A stretch of 15,711 nt of DNA from Kiritimatiellia bacterium (GTDB lineage Bacteria > Verrucomicrobiota > Kiritimatiellia > RFP12 > UBA1067). This document shows positions 1 to 5,467 of the stretch, in pieces; the stretch's first letter is position 1, and each line of letters starts with the position of its first letter. The position numbers were made by a program, and so were the translations under genes. Where the stretch lies: the NCBI GenBank assembly GCA_017547265.1, contig JAFYQC010000259.1, forward strand, positions 1 to 15,711. Direction: 5' to 3'. The notes beneath the pieces were generated by a model that saw only the letters and a list, made by a program, of their open reading frames with translations, was not told the DNA's origin and searched no databases.

Positions 1-824
1 GCCGGCTTCTTCGTGACGGCCTTCGCCTTGCGCTCGGCGCGGGCGGCCTTCTCGGCCTCGTCGCGGGTCTTGCGCTCCTGCTCGCGCTTGCGGTTCTCCT
101 CAGCGGCCTTGGCGCCGTACTCGTCGTTGGCATCCTTGATGACCTTGACGAGGCCGTTGAGAACGAGCTCGACGCCCCTGACGGAATCGTCGTTGCCCGG
201 GATCACGTAGTCGATCGGCTCGGGGTCGGCGTTCGTGTCGACGATGGCGACGACGGGGATGTGGAGACGGACGGCTTCCTTGACGGCGTTCGCCTCGCGG
301 ACGACGTCAACGATGACGACTGCGCCTGGGAGCTCGGCCATTTCAGCGACGCCGGTGAGGTTCTTCTCGAGCTTGTTGAGCTCGCGGCGGAGCATCGAGG
401 CCTCCTGCTTGTGCTCGGAGAGCTCGCCGCCGTTGGCCTTCGCGGTCGCCTGGAGCTGGCGCATGCGGCGGACGGACGAACGGAGAGTCTTCGCGTTCGT
501 GAGCGTGCCGCCGAGCCAACGCTCGGTCATGTAGAACTGCTCGACGGACTCGGCCGCGCCCTTGACGAGCTCGGAGACCTGCTTCTTCGTGGCGACGAAG
601 AGGATCTTCTTGCCAGCGAGGACCGTGTCCTTGAGGAACTGCGCGGCCTCGTCGAGAAGAGCGACGGACTGCGTGAGGTCGATGATGTGGATACCGTTGC
701 GCTTGTCGAAGATGTAACCTTTCATCTTCGGGTTCCAGCGCTTCGTCTGATGGCCGAAGTGAAGACCGGCATCAAACATGTCCTTGAGCGAGATGCCCGT
801 AAGGGCAGACGTAGGCATTTCCAT
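1..824 (-). CDS. rpsB: 30S ribosomal protein S2 (C-terminus beyond left edge)
   Basis: Ribosomal protein S2 binds late to the 30S head and is needed for S1 binding and translation initiation. The N-terminal residues run METPTS-like as MEMPTSALTGISLKDMFDAG, followed by LHFGHQTKRWNPKMKGYIF and, later, FVATKKQ, ERWLGGTLTN and IVDTNADPEPIDYVIPGNDD, all hallmark S2 stretches. I chose the ATG at 824 because AGGAG lies 8 bases upstream; an in-frame ATG at 818 is the alternative. The reading frame is still open at the window edge after 274 codons. That exceeds the roughly 240-260 residues of many S2 proteins, and the last 40 or so residues are rich in Lys, Arg, Glu and Ala, so the protein has a charged C-terminal extension. 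A promoter and a structured leader of about 100 bases precede it. tsf usually follows rpsB, but that region is outside the window. Confidence 0.97.
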   Translation of the reverse strand, partial: MEMPTSALTGISLKDMFDAGLHFGHQTKRWNPKMKGYIFDKRNGIHIIDLTQSVALLDEAAQFLKDTVLAGKKILFVATKKQVSELVKGAAESVEQFYMTERWLGGTLTNAKTLRSSVRRMRQLQATAKANGGELSEHKQEASMLRRELNKLEKNLTGVAEMAELPGAVVIVDVVREANAVKEAVRLHIPVVAIVDTNADPEPIDYVIPGNDDSVRGVELVLNGLVKVIKDANDEYGAKAAEENRKREQERKTRDEAEKAARAERKAKAVTKKP

Positions 825-854
825 TTTGTTTTCTCCTTGAATCTTTTGTTCAGA

Positions 855-902
855 TTAATCCGCTTTGGTCGAGGATGGACTACCCCGACTCATTCGCTTC
901 AT
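855..902 (-). other. possible 15-codon leader ORF before rpsB
   Basis: Within the rpsB leader an ATG at 902 opens a 15-residue frame, MKRMSRGSPSSTKAD, ending in TAA at 855-857, about 30 bases before the rpsB start. A G-rich stretch (GGGCGGG) lies directly upstream but is part of the leader hairpin, so it is a doubtful ribosome binding site. It could be a translated leader peptide or chance; nothing in its sequence resembles a known attenuator peptide. Confidence 0.15.
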
Positions 903-929
903 CCCGCCCACCATGGGCAGAATGGCGGG
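903..929 (-). promoter_or_regulatory. GC-rich hairpin at the 5' end of the rpsB leader
   Basis: Two mutually exclusive stems are visible. CCCGCC (minus-strand sense at 924-929) can pair with GGCGGG at 903-908. Alternatively, GCCCA at 914-918 can pair with TGGGC at 906-910 around a three-base loop. The expected transcription start from the promoter at 931-959 is near 924-925, so the structure would sit at the very 5' end of the rpsB mRNA. S2 autoregulates through rpsB leader RNA in several bacteria, but I cannot match this structure to a described leader class. It could also simply stabilise the mRNA. Confidence 0.4.
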
Positions 930-930
930 A

Positions 931-959
931 AGTATACCAAAAACGGCGCGCGGGCGCAA
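931..959 (-). promoter_or_regulatory. rpsB promoter (extended -10)
   Basis: On the minus strand a -35 box TTGCGC (954-959) is followed after exactly 17 bases by TATACT (931-936). The -10 is preceded by TTTTTGG, giving the extended form TGgTATACT. The -35 box begins 5 bp after the addA stop codon, so rpsB has its own promoter at the end of addA. The predicted leader is about 100 bases long. Confidence 0.7.
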
Positions 960-964
960 GGGGG

Positions 965-3925
965 CTACGCCACGGAACCGGTGGAAACGAGGAGAAGAAC
1001 GGTGGAGACGCGCTCGAGCGGAAGGCCTGCGAGCGACGCGACGGCCGCGAGATAGGCCGACATCTGGCCTGCGTAGGCCTCGCGCATTCTCGCGGCGAAC
1101 TCTTCCTTCGTCTCGCCGCGGCGAGGCATATTCGTCTTGAAGTCGTAGACGGTCGCGCGGCGCGCGGCACCTTCGCCGCGGAACACTACGCGGTCGAACT
1201 GGCCGGACTCCCACTCCGCGCCGACGAGCCGCTCGTAACTATGCTCGCGCCACAGCGCCGCAGCGTCGTCGCCCTTCACGAACGCGTCCGTCCAGCCGTT
1301 CGCGAGGATCTGCCGCTCGAGGTCGTCCTTCGGCGCCGAGGGGTCGATCCACTCTATCGCCTCCAGCTGCGCGTGGACATCCGTTCCCCTCTGACGCGCT
1401 GCCTGGCGCGCGGAGCCGTCGGTGAAAAGTTCGCCCGCCGACATCCCAGAGCGGAACGCGAGCGACGGAAGACGGCGGCGAACGCTCTCGCGCTTGCCGC
1501 GCGCGAATTCCCGAATATCCCCCGAACAAAGTGAGCCGCGCAAGCGGTCGCTAGAGGGGTGCACATCTGCCGCGGCGGAACGCTTTGCGGGGCCCGCGAC
1601 GAACTTCTCGTACCACTTGGGATCGCCAACTGGATCTGGCAGCGCCTCGCGCACGAAATCGGAAATGTAAATCGACGAACCGCTTTTCGCGGGCGGGCGG
1701 CAGACGATCGTCATCGCGTTCTTCGCCCGCGTCATCGCAACATAGTAGGTGCAAAGCGCCTCTTCCTCGACGCGCTCCTGTCGCGCCGCACGCGCATCCG
1801 AAAGCCCCGGCAAAATCTTAGACACCTTCGTTCCGGGGTCGGGAAGAACCCAGTCGTCCGCGACAAGCGCACCGTCCGACGACGCGTTCAACGCATCGGG
1901 CTCGTAGAGCGGAAGAACGACATAGTCGAAGCCGAGACCTTTGGAGCGGTGAATCGTCATTATCTTGATCTTGCCCGGCTCGGCGAGATTGCGCTTCTTC
2001 TTCGCCGCGAGGAATTCCGCGAAGTCGGAAAGACGCGTTCCTGGTTCAAGCCCAAGCTCGAACTCGGCCGCCGCGCGCAGCATGTCGGTAAAACGCGCTT
2101 CGGTAAATTCGCTCCACGCCTCGGCGGGATTTTCGGGGAGGCGCGCGCGCAAGTCGCGGAAAGTACGCACAAGCCCCTTCGCAGTAAACGACTGCGCGGC
2201 GAACTGCGAAACCTCGGCGGCGAGCGGAACGCCGTCAGGATAAAGAGCCGCCGCGAGAGGCGTAGAGCAAAAATGGTTATACGCCTGCTGGTAGCCAGGA
2301 TGATCGGCGAGCTTCACGAGATCGACGAAGCCCTGCAGGGCGGGCGTATCGAGAATCGCGCTTTCACCTTCCCACACGACGCCGCCCATTCCCTTGAGCT
2401 TCAGATACGCGGCGATCTTCTCGCCTGTCGCGTTGCTCCTTACGAGAACTGCGGCGGCAATCGACCGCTTCACTGGATCGACGGCTGCAAGGGCGTTGAA
2501 CACTGGCTCCAAGTAGTCGTCAAACTTCGGACTTGCCGCGACAACCGCCTGGACGAACCCAGGCATCTTCGGCTTTGCCGAGACATGCTCGTCCGCTTCC
2601 CAGCCAGGGAACTCGCCGCGCAACCGCCCGCGCACGAAGACGCGGTTCACCGCCTCAACGACGGCAGGCGACGAGCGGTGGGTCTCGTTGAGTTTTCTCT
2701 TGTCGTAAGCTTCTTCGTCCGCCGCTTCACGGCTGAATATCCCAACATCACCGTTGCGCCAGCCATAGATCGCCTGCTTCCTGTCACCAACGATAAAGAC
2801 CGACTTCTCGCCGTCCGAAGTCTTCGCCTCTTCGACGAGCGGCGAGAGCGCGGCCCACTGTTCGCGGCTCGTGTCTTGAAATTCATCAAGCGCCCATGCG
2901 CGGATCTTCGCGTCGAGGCGGTATTCGAGTGCGAGGCGAACATCGTCTGGCAGAGACGCGACAAGGCGCGGTACGTCGTCGAAGACGAGAAGCCCCTTCC
3001 CGCGCACCTTGGCGTCGTAGTCCTTCTCGTATTCCGATATAAGGCGGTAGACACCGCGGGCAAACTCAAGCCGACGGCGCACGACAAAACCGCAGACGCC
3101 AATGATTGCAGCGCGCACGGCTCTCGCCTGAGCACCGCCGAAGGAATACGCCTTTCGGTTGAACGACACGTCGATTGTCGCGCCCGAGAGGAAGCCGTCC
3201 ATCTCGAAGAACTTTTTTGCAAACCCCTTGAGTCCGTCGAAACTGCCGCGGAAATTCCGCACCCATTCAACGAACTCGGGCCACGAGCTTGAGTCGCATA
3301 TTCCAACGAGTTCGTCGGCGAGCCGAGAAAGCTCCTTCTCGTCGGTCGCGGCCCATGACGGCGACTCGCCCCATATCGACGACGCTTCACCCCACGCGCT
3401 TTCCGACGGATTCGCGCGAACGAGCGACTGCCACTTCTTGACGAAGTCGCGGTAGGAGCCGATGAAGCTCCTGACGTCCTCGCCGTTCATCGCGAGTGAA
3501 AATGCATCGGTGAACGCGCGGCGAGCGGACGCGTCGGTCCGGCGCAGGATAGAGAACGAAGTGCGGGCGAGTTCCTGCCCCGCGCGGTAGTCGTCCATTA
3601 TCTCGACGCCGCCGTCAAGCCCGAGTTCAAGGGGGAAGCTCCTCACGATACGCATGAGGAAGCTGTCGAGAGTGCCGATCTGCGAAAGGTGCTGCGTCGC
3701 GATGACCTTGCGGAGATGCTTTGCACAGGAAGGGTCCTTCTTCGCGCGCTCAGCGAGAAGCGAGACGAACCGCTCAAATATCTCGCCCGCCGCCGCACGC
3801 GAAAAGGTAAGCGCGACGATTTCGTGCGGTTCAAGCCCGCCCTTTACAAGCGCAATCAGCCGCTCGGCAAGCGCCTGCGTCTTGCCAGTCCCAGCCGATG
3901 CCGCGATAAGGACGTTCGCCTTCAT
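965..3925 (-). CDS. addA: AddA-like UvrD-family helicase with PD-(D/E)XK nuclease
   Basis: This 986-residue protein has the architecture of AddA, the ATP-driven 3'-5' helicase/nuclease subunit that resects double-strand breaks with AddB. Visible motifs: Walker A ASAGTGKT (9-16), motif Ia VALTFSRAAAGEI (37-49), GTLDSF (84-89), Walker B ALDEFQDTS (345-353), motif III IVGDRKQAIYGWR (378-390), motif IV LNETHRSSP (412-420), motif V IMTIHRSKGLGFDYVVL (655-671) and motif VI YVAMTRAKN (728-736). The C-terminal nuclease is complete: RGTDVHAQLE with H851, D911, YDFKTN (927-932) and YAGQMSAY (951-958). The start lies almost on Walker A, so the Q-motif helix of typical AddA is absent. The ATG is 5 bp downstream of the PIN toxin stop and has no good Shine-Dalgarno sequence, which suggests translational coupling. 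A RecB-like single-chain enzyme is possible, but an addB-like gene nearby favours AddA. Confidence 0.9.
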   Translation of the reverse strand: MKANVLIAASAGTGKTQALAERLIALVKGGLEPHEIVALTFSRAAAGEIFERFVSLLAERAKKDPSCAKHLRKVIATQHLSQIGTLDSFLMRIVRSFPLELGLDGGVEIMDDYRAGQELARTSFSILRRTDASARRAFTDAFSLAMNGEDVRSFIGSYRDFVKKWQSLVRANPSESAWGEASSIWGESPSWAATDEKELSRLADELVGICDSSSWPEFVEWVRNFRGSFDGLKGFAKKFFEMDGFLSGATIDVSFNRKAYSFGGAQARAVRAAIIGVCGFVVRRRLEFARGVYRLISEYEKDYDAKVRGKGLLVFDDVPRLVASLPDDVRLALEYRLDAKIRAWALDEFQDTSREQWAALSPLVEEAKTSDGEKSVFIVGDRKQAIYGWRNGDVGIFSREAADEEAYDKRKLNETHRSSPAVVEAVNRVFVRGRLRGEFPGWEADEHVSAKPKMPGFVQAVVAASPKFDDYLEPVFNALAAVDPVKRSIAAAVLVRSNATGEKIAAYLKLKGMGGVVWEGESAILDTPALQGFVDLVKLADHPGYQQAYNHFCSTPLAAALYPDGVPLAAEVSQFAAQSFTAKGLVRTFRDLRARLPENPAEAWSEFTEARFTDMLRAAAEFELGLEPGTRLSDFAEFLAAKKKRNLAEPGKIKIMTIHRSKGLGFDYVVLPLYEPDALNASSDGALVADDWVLPDPGTKVSKILPGLSDARAARQERVEEEALCTYYVAMTRAKNAMTIVCRPPAKSGSSIYISDFVREALPDPVGDPKWYEKFVAGPAKRSAAADVHPSSDRLRGSLCSGDIREFARGKRESVRRRLPSLAFRSGMSAGELFTDGSARQAARQRGTDVHAQLEAIEWIDPSAPKDDLERQILANGWTDAFVKGDDAAALWREHSYERLVGAEWESGQFDRVVFRGEGAARRATVYDFKTNMPRRGETKEEFAARMREAYAGQMSAYLAAVASLAGLPLERVSTVLLLVSTGSVA

Positions 3926-3930
3926 TGTTT

Positions 3931-4320
3931 TTATGAAACCACCGAAACTCCATATTGCGGGAAGCGGTGGTCTGTAGTAACGACAACCATGTTGCCAAGC
4001 ATCGCCGTCGCGATTATGAATCGATCCGCCGGATCGCGATGTATATCGGGAAGTTCCGTCGCCCTAAACATGACTTCCTCCGACAGAGGCACAAGCGACA
4101 GCGAATATGCATTCATCAGCTTGTGCATAAGCGCCCTCGGCTCAAGAGGAAGTTCTATGCCCCCTTGCTTCCATTTCAGCGATATCTCCCATTCCGAAAT
4201 TGGACTCACATACAGTATGTCCGCCTCGCGCATGGCCTTCATCACGGAGCGCGAGAACTTGCCGAACTCGCCATTCGCGAGCTTGAGGACTGCGCACGTA
4301 TCAAGCAGTAGCGGACGCAT
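3931..4320 (-). CDS. PIN-domain toxin (VapC-like) of a type II toxin-antitoxin pair
   Basis: The gene encodes a 129-residue PIN-domain protein, a family of Mg-dependent RNases, many of which are toxins that cut tRNA or rRNA. It begins MRPLLLDTCAVLKL, carrying the first conserved Asp (D7). SEWEISLKWKQGG gives the conserved Glu (E45), HRDPADRFIIATA gives D96 and D99, and VVTTDHRF gives D117, so the acidic active site is intact. The usual LLDTHALLW start is here LLLDTCAVLKL. I chose the ATG at 4320 over an upstream in-frame start at 4362 because PIN domains begin right at the LLDT strand and the longer form would lie deep inside the antitoxin gene. The start overlaps the antitoxin end by 20 bp. 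The stop is 5 bp before addA. GC content is lower than in the flanking add genes. Confidence 0.87.
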   Translation of the reverse strand: MRPLLLDTCAVLKLANGEFGKFSRSVMKAMREADILYVSPISEWEISLKWKQGGIELPLEPRALMHKLMNAYSLSLVPLSEEVMFRATELPDIHRDPADRFIIATAMLGNMVVVTTDHRFPQYGVSVVS

Positions 4321-4552
4321 CGCAGGCCTCCCAATCGGATGACGAATCATCGAAAAGGTCACATTTCACCTTGATCTTGCCAGCGAGCCCAGGTATCGGC
4401 TTGAACGACCTGCGCGGGCTTTCCAGCGGAACCAGCCTGGCGACAGGCCGCCCGTATCGCATTATCGTAAATGCGACCATGTTCTTCTCCACCTCAGAAA
4501 CAAGGCTTGAGAAGTGCGTTTTCGCTTCGTTTACATTCATTGTCAACGGCAT
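4301..4552 (-). CDS. Phd/YefM-family antitoxin
   Basis: This 83-residue protein has the Phd/YefM DNA-binding fold: MNVNEAKTHFSSLVSEVEKN (5-24), then the strand pair FTIMRYGRPVARLVP (28-42). A C-terminal tail with FKPIPGLAGKI and an acidic end (CDLFDDSSSDWEA) would wrap around the PIN toxin. Such antitoxins neutralise the toxin and repress their own promoter. The ATG at 4552 is supported by AGGAGG six bases upstream; a longer frame from 4609 would overlap the promoter and is rejected. The 3' end overlaps the toxin start by 20 bp, the usual arrangement with the antitoxin first. A sigma-70-type promoter lies 29-57 bp upstream. Confidence 0.88.
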   Translation of the reverse strand: MPLTMNVNEAKTHFSSLVSEVEKNMVAFTIMRYGRPVARLVPLESPRRSFKPIPGLAGKIKVKCDLFDDSSSDWEACDASATA

Positions 4553-4719
4553 TTGGGGCCTCCTGTCCTTTGGTGGAGACAGTTTAGCAAATCTTGGTTT
4601 GTTGGTCAACTATGTCTGGGTGCAAGGCAAATCCGCAGCAGGAACCACCCCCACGACTCATATCAGTCATTCACTGTCATCTTAATTCAGAATAATATGT
4701 CACTTGCTCTCTGCATGCT
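4553..4719. other. intergenic region between the DUF805 gene and the antitoxin
   Basis: This is the longest gene-free stretch of the window (167 bp) and is AT-rich, about 42-45% GC by eye. It holds the toxin-antitoxin promoter at 4581-4609 and the antitoxin Shine-Dalgarno sequence. I found no convincing terminator for the DUF805 gene; only a 4-bp stem (GACT/AGTC) is visible, without a T-run. No transposon ends or direct repeats were seen. Confidence 0.6.
4581..4609 (-). promoter_or_regulatory. toxin-antitoxin promoter, possibly also serving addA
   Basis: On the minus strand TTGACC (4604-4609) is separated by 17 bases from TAAACT (4581-4586), followed by the antitoxin Shine-Dalgarno sequence and ATG at 4552. 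Unlike the other promoters in the window it lacks the TTGG extension of the -10 box. No convincing operator palindrome is visible. The toxin stop is only 5 bp from addA and I see no promoter in between, so addA probably depends on this promoter or on read-through from upstream. Confidence 0.65.
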
Positions 4720-5397
4720 CTAAACTACCTTGCCGTCGTCGGTCTTGGCAAATTCAACCTCGGCCTCTTCCTCGAGATTCCGCTCCGCGGCGTCCTGCCG
4801 ACTATCGGTGGCTTCGGTGGGCTTGCCCCACGGCCACAAGAGGAAAGATCCCTTCGGCGGAACGGAGCCATACTGGTTCTTCTCCTTCATTCCCGGCCAC
4901 AAGCCAATGACAATCGGAGCCGCGTCGCCGACCACTTCCCATATAGCGCCCAACGCATATGCCCCAGGGCAATTCCTGACGACATTTCTGACAACGACGT
5001 TGATGATCACATACAGCACAATCCACCATCCGGACAGCCCCATGTCGTGCAAGCGCCTGCACACCGCGTCGCAAAGCCAATACAGCACAACGGCAAAATT
5101 CACAAGTATCACACTTACAAGCACCAGGACGGGAGTATGCAACCCCAAACCAGTATGTGTTGTAAACCAACCGATCAAAATAAATGCCGAAATAACCAAG
5201 AGCACCTTGAGCCAATACTCGCGACGATTGGCACGTCTATGCCAAGCACCGCAATCGCACTCAGCCAACTTGCCGACTTCCTGCGACATTCCGCTCGAGT
5301 CAACGCTATCCGCGATAACTTCAGCGCCGCAGTAGGGGCAGCAGAACCGCTCTTCTCCGCTGTCGAACAGCGACCTTCCACATGACTTGCAAAACAT
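4720..5397 (-). CDS. zinc-ribbon DUF805 membrane protein
   Basis: This 225-residue protein joins an N-terminal zinc ribbon to a DUF805 membrane domain. The ribbon has CKSC (C3, C6) and CPYC (C20, C23); a second pair, CDC (C47, C49), lies before the membrane part. DUF805 signatures are RREYW (58-62), RRLHDMGLSGWW (114-125) and, after the last helix, a stretch ending NQYGSVPP (174-181). About four hydrophobic segments lie near 63-80, 88-110, 122-140 and 155-168, followed by an acidic cytoplasmic-type tail. DUF805 has no established function. I chose the ATG at 5397; an upstream ATG at 5406 overlaps the TATAAT box of the promoter and cannot lie in the mRNA. With that promoter the transcript should be leaderless. 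GC content is about 40-50%, well below the neighbours, which suggests later acquisition. Confidence 0.85.
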   Translation of the reverse strand: MFCKSCGRSLFDSGEERFCCPYCGAEVIADSVDSSGMSQEVGKLAECDCGAWHRRANRREYWLKVLLVISAFILIGWFTTHTGLGLHTPVLVLVSVILVNFAVVLYWLCDAVCRRLHDMGLSGWWIVLYVIINVVVRNVVRNCPGAYALGAIWEVVGDAAPIVIGLWPGMKEKNQYGSVPPKGSFLLWPWGKPTEATDSRQDAAERNLEEEAEVEFAKTDDGKVV

Positions 5398-5404
5398 GGC
5401 GCAC

Positions 5405-5434
5405 ATTATACCAAATTACGCCACGGACAAAATT
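5405..5434 (-). promoter_or_regulatory. promoter of the DUF805 gene (extended -10, leaderless)
   Basis: TATAAT (5405-5410, minus sense) is preceded by TTTGG, giving the extended -10 TGgTATAAT. The -35 region is weak (a TTTTG-like sequence about 16-17 bases upstream). The expected start of transcription, six to eight bases downstream, coincides with the A of the ATG at 5397. The region up to addB (5398-5467) shows no terminator. Confidence 0.7.
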
Positions 5435-5467
5435 GGCTCACCCTGCGCAAGAAATATGCCCTATGCG

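Noticed and set aside
937..965. possible addA terminator (GCGC repeats followed by TTTTT)
   Set aside because: The stem is only four base pairs, and the T-run is part of the rpsB extended -10 region, so the promoter explanation is better.
261..1055. 264-codon plus-strand frame opposite rpsB
   Set aside because: A shadow of rpsB that also runs across the rpsB leader and promoter.
1559..3292. 577-codon plus-strand open frame opposite addA
   Set aside because: No domain or ribosome site. addA motifs on the minus strand are unambiguous across the same region.
4553..4719. small RNA or terminator downstream of the DUF805 gene
   Set aside because: Only a four-base stem without a T-run is visible; nothing supports an RNA gene.
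5398..5406. upstream ATG start of the DUF805 gene at 5406
   Set aside because: The codon overlaps the TATAAT box and would lie upstream of the transcription start.
3926..5467. insertion-sequence ends or target duplications flanking the toxin-antitoxin/DUF805 block
   Set aside because: I compared both junctions by eye and saw no shared direct repeat, inverted repeat or transposase.
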